From Colwellia sp. MB3u-41 (lineage in GTDB: Bacteria; Pseudomonadota; Gammaproteobacteria; Enterobacterales; Alteromonadaceae): 64,000 nt of DNA. The position numbers were made by a program, and so were the translations under genes. The stretch's first letter is position 1. Every line of letters starts with the position of its first letter. The stretch lies in NCBI RefSeq assembly GCF_014076845.1, contig NZ_JACGUT010000075.1, positions 143,349 to 207,348 on the forward strand. The letters run 5' to 3'. Below, one piece after another: positions 36,438 through 46,954 of the stretch. Under the pieces are notes generated by a model. It did no database searches, had not been told where the DNA came from, and worked only from the letters and a program-made list of their open reading frames with translations.

Positions 36438-37701
36438 GCTCCACGCTTATTTTATCTTGTAGACTTAACTGTGCTGGCATCGTCAATAAAATTTCATCTC
36501 CGATGTTGATATTAGATAAAATTTGCATAACGTCTTGAGTAATTTCGCCAATATTCACCTGCTGACGATAGAAGAAGCTGTCGCCTTTAGGGCGAACAAA
36601 TAAGGTTTGCTCACTGCCGGGTTTGACAATTAACACACTGCGTTTAGCTATAAGCGTCTTTTCAATATTAACTATATTAACTTCACCGGTAACATCAATA
36701 TTAGGCATGGCGCTGTTCGGTAAAGCTTGCTTAAATTCTACATCTATTTTGACACTACCATTAATAACCGTAGGTGCAATTCGGGAAATATAACCGACAA
36801 TTTTTTCACCTTTAATAAACAGTTCAACCGTTTGATTAAATCGAATTTTATCAGCTTCACTCGCGCTAACAACGAGCTCTGCATATAAGCTTTTAGTATC
36901 AACCACGGTACCTAAGTGGCTACCCGCCATTATTTGCTGCCCTATTTCGAGCTTGTCATCTAACTGAATAAGAATACCAGCCATAGAAGTGGTAATTGAC
37001 AGGTTATCAATATCATTTTTTAGCATATCTACGGCTGATTGTGCACGCTTAATTCTATATGAGGCAGCCTTTCTGGTCGATTGATGCGTTTTTGTTAAAG
37101 TGGATAATTTCTTAGTTTCAATATTGAGTTTTGTTTGCGCTTTGTTACGCTGCATTATTACTTTTTGCAACTTTAGCTCAGAAACCACATTGGTTTCTCG
37201 TAACTTGAGATTCGCTTTTAAATCAACATCATTGATAGAAAGATCGGCTTTAGCCAATTCAATATCAGCTTCTTGCTGAAAATAGGCAAGCGATAATTCA
37301 GCAGAGAGTTTCTCAATTTTTGCTTGTTCTTCTAATAAATCTAACTGACTATTTTGATAAGCTTTAATGAGCTTGGGATTTGTCAACGTAAGGATAGTTG
37401 CGCCTTTTTCTAACTTAGCGCCAGGCCTTAATTGAATATCGCTAATATGGCCTTGACTCATCGCGATAATACCGCGACGAACTTTGGCTTTAAGTCGACC
37501 ATAGGTGTCGACATTGACCTTAATTTGACCGTATTTAATCACACTAATTTGTGCTTGAGTTTGTAAACGCTCTGCTTTGTCACTTTTATTGTTATCAGCA
37601 TAAATCTGCCATAAAACCAAAAGACAGCAGATGCCAATGAAAAACGCTAACCCAAATAACCCTCGTTTTTTGTTATTTTGATCGGTGGGGATAGTAAGCA
37701 T
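36424..37701 (-). CDS. HlyD-family efflux adaptor
   Basis: Periplasmic adaptor of 425 residues. A membrane anchor helix at about 15-32 (L-F-G-L-A-F-F-I-G-I-C), then a lipoyl-like half, a long coiled-coil hairpin (about 110-230, many K, E, Q and L), the second lipoyl half (G-I-L-I-Q-L near 240), and a beta-barrel part. It bridges the MacB-like permease to an outer-membrane channel that is not encoded nearby. First gene of the operon, divergent from the small secreted protein at 38.06 kb. Confidence 0.88.
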   Translation of the reverse strand: MLTIPTDQNNKKRGLFGLAFFIGICCLLVLWQIYADNNKSDKAERLQTQAQISVIKYGQIKVNVDTYGRLKAKVRRGIIAMSQGHISDIQLRPGAKLEKGATILTLTNPKLIKAYQNSQLDLLEEQAKIEKLSAELSLAYFQQEADIELAKADLSINDVDLKANLKLRETNVVSELKLQKVIMQRNKAQTKLNIETKKLSTLTKTHQSTRKAASYRIKRAQSAVDMLKNDIDNLSITTSMAGILIQLDDKLEIGQQIMAGSHLGTVVDTKSLYAELVVSASEADKIRFNQTVELFIKGEKIVGYISRIAPTVINGSVKIDVEFKQALPNSAMPNIDVTGEVNIVNIEKTLIAKRSVLIVKPGSEQTLFVRPKGDSFFYRQQVNIGEITQDVMQILSNINIGDEILLTMPAQLSLQDKISVEHVYE

Positions 37702-38061
37702 TCTTTATAAAATCCTTTTATTATTAAAAGTAATCGCACTGATATTGTTGCCTTACCGTTAAAGTACACTAACTTTCGTTTAAGCACAACATGTTGACTT
37801 AACGTAAATATATAGTTAACTTGTGATTTATTAAATGATGCAAATACGATATTTATCATCAATCAAGCTCGGCTGTATTTTATAATTAATCGGTAAACAA
37901 GCTTTACAAAAATTCAGTGAATCGGCTTTATTGTTGTGCAAAAATTTAAACTTAGTGGTTTTATTGTATTTATGAGCGCGTTATCAATGTTAAGTTCTGA
38001 GTTATCGCATATAGAGATGAATATATTTATTTTTAAATTATTTTATAAAAGGAATTACCTC

Positions 38062-38532
38062 ATGAAATGTTTCATCAGTTTGATTATTATCTTATTGTTC
38101 AGCCACTCAGCCATTGCGCAACAACCTGTAACTATCGCAAATGATATATTTAACGTTTATAAACTTCATGGTGAAGTTGCAGGTAAGCCGCCTATCCCTG
38201 CGTTATTTATTTATGATAGCCAAACGCAAAAAATAATGTCCCCACAAAAAGTATTGAACATTTTTTCAAGAGACAAAACGTTAACAACAATGGCGGTAAA
38301 AGGTATCACCGTTTTCACAAAAACAACCTCAACAGCTACAATTAGCCAAACTGAGTTAGAAAAAGCATCACGATTTATTAGTATAGATACTCGCTATGTC
38401 GCCTTTTTTCATAATATGGGACAAGGTATGGCTGCAGGCTTCCCTGAATTCCCAGAATTACTGGCCGCAGAAAAAGCTATTATTAAACACCTAAGCGCAC
38501 AAGATGACGTGAGCTTATACACCTTGATGTGA
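38062..38532 (+). CDS. Secreted protein of unknown function
   Basis: The ATG at 38062 has AAGGA eight bases before it and gives M-K-C-F-I-S-L-I-I-I-L-L-F-S-H, a signal peptide probably cut after A-I-A, so the protein is 156 residues. The longer in-frame start at 37936 lacks such a site. The mature part has no cysteine and no recognised domain; it contains the segment F-I-S-I-D-T-R-Y-V-A-F-F-H-N-M-G-Q-G. It is divergent from the MacB-like export operon. Function unknown, and whether it is a client of the exporter is only a guess. Confidence 0.7.
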   Translation: MKCFISLIIILLFSHSAIAQQPVTIANDIFNVYKLHGEVAGKPPIPALFIYDSQTQKIMSPQKVLNIFSRDKTLTTMAVKGITVFTKTTSTATISQTELEKASRFISIDTRYVAFFHNMGQGMAAGFPEFPELLAAEKAIIKHLSAQDDVSLYTLM

Positions 38533-38735
38533 TTGTTATGGATAGATTAACGTTTTGAGCATTTACCAATGATATATATTGTTGGGTAATGTAGTTATAC
38601 ATGGTTTTAAGAACAACAGGTTTTGGCAGACTTGCTTAACAGTAAAAATAAGTGGCTAAGCTAATGGTACGAACTAAACATGGTAATAATGCTTAGTTCG
38701 CTAATATTAATGTTAGTAAAACACTAAATCATGAG

Positions 38736-39656
38736 TTAAGTATTTTTTAAAACATAATCTAAACCGCCGGTAATAGCGGCAACTTGTGCAAGATTACAAT
38801 TCTCAGCATCTGATGAAGGGCTGTCTGGATAAACCTCTGTTGTGGTCATGTATTTAGCATCTGTTAAGCCCATGCATAAACCTAAATCGCGTGCCGCGTA
38901 ATTAATAACACCTACCTGCTCAAGTGGTACGCCAATTAATTTACCACTTTCGTCTGCTGGCGCTATATGGGTGACTTTCTCAACGGCATCAATAATAGCC
39001 TTTTGAAAACCTATTTCTGGATCAACGCTATTCGCAACTAAATAAAAGCCATCTGGTATATCCCAGGCTTTTTGCTCTATCGCATCGCGCGCAGCAAGTG
39101 CCGGTCGGAAGGTTGAATTATCGGTATCCGTGGTTTCGTGTAAATCAATATGAACAAAAATATCAGTCTTGAGCTCAGCAACATATTTCATTATTGCTGC
39201 AGACTCCTCTGCGGGGCTATTTTGATAAAAAGAACGGTTTGGATCTATCGCTTTAGTGTTCCAACGGTTAACGGTTTCATAACCCCAAGGGCTAATACAA
39301 GGTGCCACTATAATATTGAAATGTTCAGCATATTGATTAGCTTTGGTTTCAACAAAACATAATGCGCCTTGCACACCACTGGTTTCATAGCCGTGAACAC
39401 CACCCGTTACTAAAACTGTTTTTTTATTGTCATCCCAGTTTTTTGTTTTAATAACAAATAAAGGGTAGCGGTTTTCATCAAGTGAAAGTGCGCCATACTG
39501 TTGCACATCAAGATCTGTTTTTAATACGATTATTTTTTCAACCACTTCACTTTGGTATGAACGTTTAAGGGTTTGTGCTTCAAACCATTGAGTGTTTTCA
39601 GTTTCAGTCCATTTTTGACCCGGCGTGCCGATTGGATAGTTTTCTTCTTGATTCAT
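38736..39656 (-). CDS. M14-type metallocarboxypeptidase
   Basis: Cytoplasmic protein of 306 residues with no signal peptide. Zinc motif G-G-V-H-G-Y-E-T-S-G near 91-100 and second zinc histidine in H-I-D-L-H-E near 168, the M14 carboxypeptidase/succinylglutamate-desuccinylase-like pattern. Also N-P-W/R-N-R-type residues (A-I-D-P-N-R-S-F near 136). It probably removes a C-terminal or amide-linked group from a small peptide. The real substrate is unknown. A solitary gene on the minus strand. Confidence 0.8.
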   Translation of the reverse strand: MNQEENYPIGTPGQKWTETENTQWFEAQTLKRSYQSEVVEKIIVLKTDLDVQQYGALSLDENRYPLFVIKTKNWDDNKKTVLVTGGVHGYETSGVQGALCFVETKANQYAEHFNIIVAPCISPWGYETVNRWNTKAIDPNRSFYQNSPAEESAAIMKYVAELKTDIFVHIDLHETTDTDNSTFRPALAARDAIEQKAWDIPDGFYLVANSVDPEIGFQKAIIDAVEKVTHIAPADESGKLIGVPLEQVGVINYAARDLGLCMGLTDAKYMTTTEVYPDSPSSDAENCNLAQVAAITGGLDYVLKNT

Positions 39657-39780
39657 TTTATTTTCTTTTGATGTTTTTAGATTAAGACCAAGTTTACACG
39701 GAGAAAGAAGTAAGGGTAAGCGTTAGATAATTAAATAACTTCAGCTATTGTTAAGTAGTCAGCCTATAGCTGAAGTAAAA

Positions 39781-39817
39781 AAAAGGGTAAAACTAACAAT
39801 GTTAGTTTTACCCTTTT
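39781..39817. terminator. Strong terminator closing the polysaccharide locus
   Basis: Perfect 17-bp stem (AAAAGGGTAAAACTAAC and its complement) with loop AAT, flanked by A's and T's. A second weaker hairpin follows at about 39832-39852. Together they should stop the GH3-end transcript on the minus strand before the M14 gene. Confidence 0.9.
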
Positions 39818-39855
39818 AGCTTGTTTTTATAAGGGTCCTTATAAAGGACTCTTTT

Positions 39856-42435
39856 TTAAAGGCAGTTAGAGACGGTATTTTCGACTTTACTTGCCGTTAA
39901 ACGAATATGGTTAATAGACAAATTAACCATACCTTGGGTGCGAAGTTCAAAAGGCATAGCCACTTTACTGAGCTGAACACCTTTATCAGCGAAGCAATGT
40001 AAACTTATTGATATATCTTGCCATTCACCTAACGGTAAACTGGCAAGTTCTTTTTGAATATCAATACGCGCCTGACAACTTGATTGAGTATCACCAATAG
40101 TTTCGCAGTTCATCGACACATAAACAGGCTGGTCAATATTACTGTCTCTCAGCACAGTGAAAGTTAATGTTGCATTTCTTTCAAGCTCAGAAGATAAGTC
40201 TTCTCTAAACCCGTTACCACTAATGAATTTTACTCCAACGTTTTTGTTACCTGTCGATTCAAGGCGAAAAGAATCTTCTTGAACAAGCTTATCAACGGTT
40301 CGATAAGATATACCAGGGAGTGACTTACTATTGGCATCTATTTCAGTTGCTTGTTGATCTGAAACTAATAACATTTTCCATGGTTCTACTGCTTTTCCCT
40401 TAAATATATCGGTATCATGATTGGTATTCATCACCGCATCAGACTTTTCAGATAAGTCACCCAATAAAGTATCATCATCGTTATAAGTCAAACCATAGCC
40501 ATAAGGAAATAAGGGTTGGTAGACATCGTCAAATCGATTAACAATTTGGGTAGGCGATTTAGGCCAAGAAAATGACAATTTTCCTTTAAAGTCATGTTTT
40601 ACCTTAGCACTTTTATCTGTTAATAAAACATCAGCAACAGCCTTACCTTCTGAACCAGGTAACCATGCTGCCACAAAAGCATCGCTGGCATTAATCTCTG
40701 CATTTACCCACATAGGTCGACCACTAACAAAAACGGCAACAACAGGTATCCCTTTTGCTTTAAGCGATTTTAGTAACGCTAAATCTTTTTTATTACCGCG
40801 CTGATACTCTAAGTTATCGATGTCGCCATGACCTTCTGCATATGGCTCTTCGCCAAAAACGACAATCGCCACGTCAGGTTTTTCAGTATAGCTACCATCA
40901 ACGCTTAGTGTCGTTTGACCACCCGCGTCATTGACCCTTTTTTCAATGCCTGAATAAATAGAAGATGCATCCGGAAAATCAGCATTTTTATTACCTGTAC
41001 CTTGCCAAGTAATTGTCCAACCACCTGATTGCTTACCAATATTATCAGCAGCATCGCCAGCGACTAAAACATGTTGGTTTGGTGATAGTGGTAATAGGTG
41101 ATTTTTATTTTTCAACAAGACTAAAGACTCACGAACAGCTTGTTGCGCAACATCGCGATGTGCCTTTGCACCGATTAAAGCCGTTTTACCTGAAAGGACA
41201 CGATTGGCAGGGCTTGGTTTTTCAAAAAGTCCGGCACGTACTTTTACGCGTAAAACACGAGTAACCGCATCGTCTATGCGCGATTGAGCAATCACGCCTT
41301 TGTTGACTTGCGCGATAATATTTTCATAAAGTGGTTTCCATGCATCGGTTGGCACCATAAAAACATCCAAACCGGCATTAACCGCTTGTGAACAACTTTC
41401 ATTTACACAGCCTTTTACTTGTCCGTGACCATTCCAATCACCGACTATAAAACCGTCAAAACCCATTCTATTTTTTAACACGTCGGTCAAAAGATACTTA
41501 TGTCCGTGTACTTTATCTCCGTTCCAACTGTTAAAAGAAGCCATTACAGATTGAGCACCCGCCGTTAAGCCGCCAACATAACCTTGTGCGTGAATAGTAA
41601 ATAGTTCTTGCTCTGAAACTAAATTATCACCTTGGTCGTCACCATATTGGGTACCACCGTCACCAATAAAATGCTTAACGGTGCTAATAACCCGTTTATT
41701 ACCTAAAAAGTCTTTATTAGCATGGCCTTGTAAGCCTTTTACAATAGAAGCAGAATAAGTACGCACGATTTCAGGATCTTCAGAATACCCTTCATAAGTA
41801 CGCCCCCAACGATCATCTCTCACAACAGCAACGGTTGGTGCAAAAACCCAATCAATTCCTGTCACCATAACTTCGGTCGCCGTTATTTCAGCTATTTTTT
41901 CAATTAGATCAGGATTGTTTGCCGCCCCTAAACCAATATTGTGTGGAAATAGCGTTGCTCCAACAACATTGTTATGACCATGTACAGCGTCAGTTCCCCA
42001 CATAGTAGGAATAGTTGAACCGTCTACTGAATCATCAATTGATGCTTGATACATTTTCTCAGCTAAAGAAATCCAATCAGCAGGTGTAGAATGTTTATTA
42101 TTATTTGGAAACGCACCACCACCATTTAGATAAGAGCCAAAACCATAGGTACGCATATCTTCAACAGTAATATCGCGAATTTCAGGTTGTATCATCTGTG
42201 CAACTTTTTGTTGCAAGGTCATTTCTGCGAGTAAACTTGCCACCCTAGCTTCGATGTTATCGTCTTTTTTAACTTCACTTTCAAGCTTAGGCCAAATATT
42301 ATCTGTTTTATTTTCTTCAATAGATTGAGCACTTGCATCCGTTGAACGCGTAACTGATGACTGACCACACCCCAAAATAAAGAGAGGTAACGCCATAAAA
42401 ATCAGGCTTTTTGTTTTTAATTTATAATATTTCAT
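39856..42435 (-). CDS. GH3 beta-glucosidase, lipoprotein
   Basis: Glycoside hydrolase family 3 enzyme. The ATG at 42435 gives 859 residues and a lipobox ending near L-F-I-L-G-C; an upstream ATG at 42450 is less likely. Catalytic nucleophile aspartate lies in G-F-I-V-G-D-W (residue 338 counted from 42450), with the usual K-H-F-I-G-D-G-G and R-W-G-R-T-Y-E-G blocks before it and the GH3 C-terminal domain after. A C-terminal extension of about 190 residues has no named domain. It probably releases glucose from laminari-oligosaccharides. Last gene of the polysaccharide locus; overlaps the end of the MFS gene only if the earlier start is used. Confidence 0.9.
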   Translation of the reverse strand: MKYYKLKTKSLIFMALPLFILGCGQSSVTRSTDASAQSIEENKTDNIWPKLESEVKKDDNIEARVASLLAEMTLQQKVAQMIQPEIRDITVEDMRTYGFGSYLNGGGAFPNNNKHSTPADWISLAEKMYQASIDDSVDGSTIPTMWGTDAVHGHNNVVGATLFPHNIGLGAANNPDLIEKIAEITATEVMVTGIDWVFAPTVAVVRDDRWGRTYEGYSEDPEIVRTYSASIVKGLQGHANKDFLGNKRVISTVKHFIGDGGTQYGDDQGDNLVSEQELFTIHAQGYVGGLTAGAQSVMASFNSWNGDKVHGHKYLLTDVLKNRMGFDGFIVGDWNGHGQVKGCVNESCSQAVNAGLDVFMVPTDAWKPLYENIIAQVNKGVIAQSRIDDAVTRVLRVKVRAGLFEKPSPANRVLSGKTALIGAKAHRDVAQQAVRESLVLLKNKNHLLPLSPNQHVLVAGDAADNIGKQSGGWTITWQGTGNKNADFPDASSIYSGIEKRVNDAGGQTTLSVDGSYTEKPDVAIVVFGEEPYAEGHGDIDNLEYQRGNKKDLALLKSLKAKGIPVVAVFVSGRPMWVNAEINASDAFVAAWLPGSEGKAVADVLLTDKSAKVKHDFKGKLSFSWPKSPTQIVNRFDDVYQPLFPYGYGLTYNDDDTLLGDLSEKSDAVMNTNHDTDIFKGKAVEPWKMLLVSDQQATEIDANSKSLPGISYRTVDKLVQEDSFRLESTGNKNVGVKFISGNGFREDLSSELERNATLTFTVLRDSNIDQPVYVSMNCETIGDTQSSCQARIDIQKELASLPLGEWQDISISLHCFADKGVQLSKVAMPFELRTQGMVNLSINHIRLTASKVENTVSNCL

Positions 42436-42442
42436 CTTTGTC

Positions 42443-43720
42443 TCATCCATTAACTGTACTGGCTATTTTGCTACCCTTTACACCATAATAAATGATGTAT
42501 ATATAACAAAATAAAGGCAATATGAAGGCAACCTGAACATTAGATATGTCAGCTAATATGCCTTGTAATACAGGAAGAATTGCCCCACCAACGATGGCTA
42601 AACAAAGGATACCGGCTCCTTGGCTGGTATGTTTTTCAAGACCACTTAACGCTAAGCTAAAAATAGTTGGGAACATAATTGAGTTAAATAACCCCACTAA
42701 TAGTATCGCCCACATAGCAATACTGCCTGAACTAAGCACGGTTACGAGTATCAAAATGGCAGAACATACTGCATTAAAGGCTAATGTCTTACCCGCATCG
42801 ACTTTTTGCATAACGGCTGCGCCAATAAAACGACCAACCATTGCTCCGCCCCAGTAATAGGTCAGGTACTTAGCCGCATCTGTTTCTTCTAAACCGGCAA
42901 TATGAGCTTCACCTAAGAAGCTAACCAAAAAGCTACCAATCGATACTTCTGCGCCAACATAAACAAAAATACCAATGGCACCTAGGACCAAATGACGATG
43001 CTGCCATGCAGAGCCTTCAATTTTTTCACCTTCGACAACTTCAGCACTTTCAATATGCGGCAGTTTCAGTAAAGCAAAAATAGCGGCAAGTACGAGCAAT
43101 GCCGCCATAAGCCCTATATAAGGTAATTGCACCGATTCAGCACTTGTTGCTGACATTGAATCAGTCACTTCATTTAAAATTAATAACGCGCCAAAATAAG
43201 GAGCGATAGTCGTGCCTAATGCATTAAACGCTTGTGTCATGGTTAATCGTGAGGAAGCAGTTTCTGTTGAACCTAATAAGGTTACGTAAGGGTTTGCAGA
43301 AACCTGTAAAATAGTGATGCCACTCGCGAGTACAAATAAAGCAGATAAAAAAACAGGATAACTATGTAAAGACGCAGCCGGATAAAACATTAAACAGCCT
43401 AATGCGGCAATAACTAAGCCAATAACAATACCTTTTTGATAGCCCATACTTTTAACAAGCTTTCCTGCGGGTAAAGATACAAGGAAGTAAGCGCCAAAAA
43501 AACAAAACTGGACGAGCATTGATTGTGCGTAACTTAAAGAAAAAATAGCTTTTAAATGAGGAATTAAAATGTCATTTAAACAGGTTATAAAGCCCCACAT
43601 AAAAAATAATGAGGTTAATGAAAGTAAAGCAAAGCGAGTAGAGCTTTCTCCAACTTTCCCATTAGATAAATGGGTGTCAGAAGCTTTAGCTTGCCCTAAA
43701 GATGAGGGTGTTACAGCCAT
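42443..43720 (-). CDS. Sugar MFS transporter, FucP/GluP type
   Basis: Twelve-helix transporter of 425 residues of the fucose/glucose-galactose permease group: [11 protein letters not shown] near 40, and Q-F-C-F-F-G-A-Y-F near 69. These proteins take up glucose or galactose with protons. It sits between the TonB receptor and the GH3 gene, so the natural job is uptake of glucose freed from the polysaccharide in the periplasm. The start at 43720 is close to the N-terminal helix; length normal. Confidence 0.9.
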   Translation of the reverse strand: MAVTPSSLGQAKASDTHLSNGKVGESSTRFALLSLTSLFFMWGFITCLNDILIPHLKAIFSLSYAQSMLVQFCFFGAYFLVSLPAGKLVKSMGYQKGIVIGLVIAALGCLMFYPAASLHSYPVFLSALFVLASGITILQVSANPYVTLLGSTETASSRLTMTQAFNALGTTIAPYFGALLILNEVTDSMSATSAESVQLPYIGLMAALLVLAAIFALLKLPHIESAEVVEGEKIEGSAWQHRHLVLGAIGIFVYVGAEVSIGSFLVSFLGEAHIAGLEETDAAKYLTYYWGGAMVGRFIGAAVMQKVDAGKTLAFNAVCSAILILVTVLSSGSIAMWAILLVGLFNSIMFPTIFSLALSGLEKHTSQGAGILCLAIVGGAILPVLQGILADISNVQVAFILPLFCYIYIIYYGVKGSKIASTVNG

Positions 43721-43871
43721 GAGGTAAAATCCTATACTTGTTTATAACAGATACGTGTGAACGACAGCTATGCTTAAAGCGTATCGTTAAGTTTGTATTG
43801 CATGCTGATGAAAGTATTGGCGCTCATAACTTATTAACTTAAAGCATATGAACGCCAATATTGAAGAACGG

Positions 43872-46847
43872 TTATTTAAAGCTATAACGAACGCCTAAGG
43901 TGTACCTTGAACCGTATTGACGAGCAAAAAGAAATTGCTCTTCATAGCGGCCATAACCCTGTTCTGTTTCGTTATTCAGGTTGAGTCCTTCAAAGAATAC
44001 AGTGAAGTTTTCATCAATGTCGTAATTAACACTCATATCGACTTGACCAAACTCTTTAGCAAACTGTGGCGGATTATCTGAAGAACCTTGTCCTTGGCCT
44101 ACACCAATAAGGTACTCGTCTCGCCATGCGTAAGTGACTTTTACCGACAAGCCATCTTTTTCATAGAACAGCTGAAAGTTAGCTGAGTCACTTAATCCGG
44201 TTAACGGTGTTTGTGGCGCTAAGTCTGCGACACTGTCAACTCGGGTTATATCATCAACATCAAACTCAACATCCCCGTCAACAAAAGTAGCATTTGCACC
44301 AAAACCAAAACCACTTTCACCAAAGAAATGTTGAACCGCTAGCTCGATACCATCAACCATCTTGTCATCTGGCGTGTTGAATGGACGAGTAATATCCCAT
44401 TGCATCAGTGGATCATCACTTGTTGGTTCAATAAAGCCTTGAGCATTCAACGTAGCACCATTGAGCTGCATTTGAGCGAAGATTTCATCACTAGTTGGAG
44501 TGCCACCTAAATCTGTAACAGCTTGGTTCCAACGTGGGCCTTGATATATATCACGTATATCATCAACCGCTGTGGTAACTGTTTGGCTACTAATGAAGTT
44601 CTTTACATCTTTTCTGAAGTAACCCACTGCAGCATAACTGCCTTCTGCATAGTAATATTCTAGAGAAATATCAAGGTTAGTAGACTCATAAGGGTCTAAA
44701 TTAGTATTACCTTCGCCACCAATACGAGAATTAGGTCTGGTACTTGCCCCTAACGAACGGCCACCCGCTAAATTTCCTAAAGGTGCACGAGCAATAGTTT
44801 TACCCCAAGATGCACGAGCAATAATTTCATCAGTAAGTTCAACTTTCATGTCAACCATAGGTAAGAGCACATCATGTTCACCTTCAAGCGATAAGATCGT
44901 ATTTTCACCGGGTTGATACTGGGTAAGCCACTCGCTGCCACCTTTCCACCAAACTTCAGTGGGGATAGGTTGCAAGACATTACTGGTTACATCTGTTTGC
45001 TCATATCTAAAACCAACACTCACCTGTACGGGGAAATCAGCAAGTTCAAACTCAAATAAAGAGGATGCATAAATACTGGTGGTATCTTCATCGACCGAAG
45101 CTTTCGATTGAACACTTCCTTCTCGGTAAGCATCTGTACTAAAATAGTCATCGCCTAACACGTCAGTGTTTAAATAAGCTTGTGAACGGGCAACAGCTTC
45201 ATCAAAATCGAAGCTGTAATAGTAACCAGCGCCAATTGGGTTGTCGCCATTAGAAAACTCATCTAAAAAGCCGTCAGTTGTGTTGTAAACAAACATTCCA
45301 TCAGGAAAAACAGCAGAATAATTAGGGCTAAACAAGAAACCACCGATTAACCCACTCCATGAACGTGAACCGCCCATGGTTTGTTCGGTACGAGCAAGTC
45401 CAAATTTAACAAGCTTTAATGCTGAATCATCCGGGTTTTCCCATGAGCCATCAATTTGCAATTGCTCTATTTCAGATTTACCAGGTGTATGTTCAAATTG
45501 GCTAAAATGAGAGTCCATTTCACCAGGTGCAAGCGTTGTAGAGCCATTTTTCCAAAAAATTGTACCTTGAGGAATATCACCGTCTCTAAAGTCATAATGT
45601 TTATTAACCAGCTGATCTGAACCAAAGACTAATGATCCTGTACCATTCATCCCGGTATCTTTACCATTATCTGCCTTATTTTCTGAGTTATGGTAATCAA
45701 CTGAAAAAATGAATTGATCATTCGCTTGCCACTCTACATTAAAACCCAATGAGCTTTCATTCGTTTCTGTAGTGTCACGATTTGCGGTGTATGAACCATC
45801 GTTGCCCGACAAATCAGCGAACATAACCGTGCCATTTTCATCTAATTCGTAAGCATCAATGTTACCGCCAAAATCATGCCATTGCCCCCAACCAATAGAG
45901 TTACGACCTGTAGTCGATTCTCCCATGGTGTAATCAAGTGTCAGTATAACGCTATCAATGGGCGCATATTGGAAAGTAACATTAGCGTTAGTTCTTTCAC
46001 GTTCAATATTAGCAATAGCGTAGTTCATGTCACGAGGAAAAAATGCACCTGCCGCTGCATTAGCATCACGGTTATCAATCACTTTATTGGCATCTAGTTC
46101 TGGAAGTTGCCCGTTTGGCTGAAACTGCCAACCTTGAATGTTTGCTGATTGTTGTTGAAAATCACGCTCTTGATGAGAGAAGGATAAAGCAAAACCTAAG
46201 GTATCATCAGCAAAGGTATTGCTGTACAAGCCCGAAAACTCAGGTGTAACATCATCACCCTCTACATTTGACGAGTCATAAATGCCTTTACCTGAGATCA
46301 CAAATTTCTCACCAGGGCTAGCAAAAGGTTTCATCGTAATGATATTTACGGTCGCGCCGAGGCCACCACTTGGGTTTTCTGCGCGTGCTGTTTTATGAAC
46401 TTCAAGTGCGCTAACGCCGTCAGAAGATAAATTCTCTAAACTGTACGAGCGAGAGTTACCAGTACCCGGCATTTGACGTCCGTTCAAAGTAATTAAGTTA
46501 AACTCTGGCCCAAAACCGCGCACAGTAATTTGACTACCTTCGCCATTTGAACGGCTAACAGAAACGCCGGTAATACGTTGTAATGACTCAGCTAAGTTGG
46601 TATCTGGAAATTTACCCATATCTTCGGCCGAGATAACATCAACAACACCTGAGGCATTTCTTTTTACCGACATTGAACGCGATAGACTGCTCATAATACC
46701 GGTAACTTCGATCACTTCTATTGCAGCGTCTTTGTCACTGCTTTTTACTTTTGCTTCTTCAGCAAATATCGGTAAAGAAAAAGCGGTACCGATTAACATT
46801 GTTATAGTTGCCGCGATTTTTGTTTTTTTGAAATTAGTTGTTTTCAT
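43872..46847 (-). CDS. TonB-dependent outer-membrane receptor
   Basis: The ATG at 46847 (A-G-G-A five bases before it) gives 991 residues; a start at 46865 would add six. Signal peptide to about residue 30, a TonB box-like V-I-E-V-T-G, a plug domain (V-S-R-S-N-G-E-G-S-Q-I-T-V-R-G-F near 110), and a long beta-barrel ending in aromatic F-K (R-Y-S-F-K), the outer-membrane assembly signal. It belongs to the large carbohydrate type (with P-S-G-G-L-G-A-T-V-N). Placed between GH16 and MFS genes, it probably brings laminari-oligosaccharides across the outer membrane, with energy from a TonB system. Confidence 0.93.
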   Translation of the reverse strand: MKTTNFKKTKIAATITMLIGTAFSLPIFAEEAKVKSSDKDAAIEVIEVTGIMSSLSRSMSVKRNASGVVDVISAEDMGKFPDTNLAESLQRITGVSVSRSNGEGSQITVRGFGPEFNLITLNGRQMPGTGNSRSYSLENLSSDGVSALEVHKTARAENPSGGLGATVNIITMKPFASPGEKFVISGKGIYDSSNVEGDDVTPEFSGLYSNTFADDTLGFALSFSHQERDFQQQSANIQGWQFQPNGQLPELDANKVIDNRDANAAAGAFFPRDMNYAIANIERERTNANVTFQYAPIDSVILTLDYTMGESTTGRNSIGWGQWHDFGGNIDAYELDENGTVMFADLSGNDGSYTANRDTTETNESSLGFNVEWQANDQFIFSVDYHNSENKADNGKDTGMNGTGSLVFGSDQLVNKHYDFRDGDIPQGTIFWKNGSTTLAPGEMDSHFSQFEHTPGKSEIEQLQIDGSWENPDDSALKLVKFGLARTEQTMGGSRSWSGLIGGFLFSPNYSAVFPDGMFVYNTTDGFLDEFSNGDNPIGAGYYYSFDFDEAVARSQAYLNTDVLGDDYFSTDAYREGSVQSKASVDEDTTSIYASSLFEFELADFPVQVSVGFRYEQTDVTSNVLQPIPTEVWWKGGSEWLTQYQPGENTILSLEGEHDVLLPMVDMKVELTDEIIARASWGKTIARAPLGNLAGGRSLGASTRPNSRIGGEGNTNLDPYESTNLDISLEYYYAEGSYAAVGYFRKDVKNFISSQTVTTAVDDIRDIYQGPRWNQAVTDLGGTPTSDEIFAQMQLNGATLNAQGFIEPTSDDPLMQWDITRPFNTPDDKMVDGIELAVQHFFGESGFGFGANATFVDGDVEFDVDDITRVDSVADLAPQTPLTGLSDSANFQLFYEKDGLSVKVTYAWRDEYLIGVGQGQGSSDNPPQFAKEFGQVDMSVNYDIDENFTVFFEGLNLNNETEQGYGRYEEQFLFARQYGSRYTLGVRYSFK

Positions 46848-46954
46848 AACTTTCCTACCATTCACTTTATGTTATCGCTGTATAGAGATATTCAGTACAT
46901 ATACAGCTGGAAAACGGGCGCTGATGCGCCCAACACATTTAGGACTTAACGGCG

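Noticed and set aside
37936..38061. Longer N-terminus for the small secreted protein
   Set aside because: It would put a signal peptide at residue 43; the ATG at 38062 has a proper ribosome site and starts the signal peptide directly.
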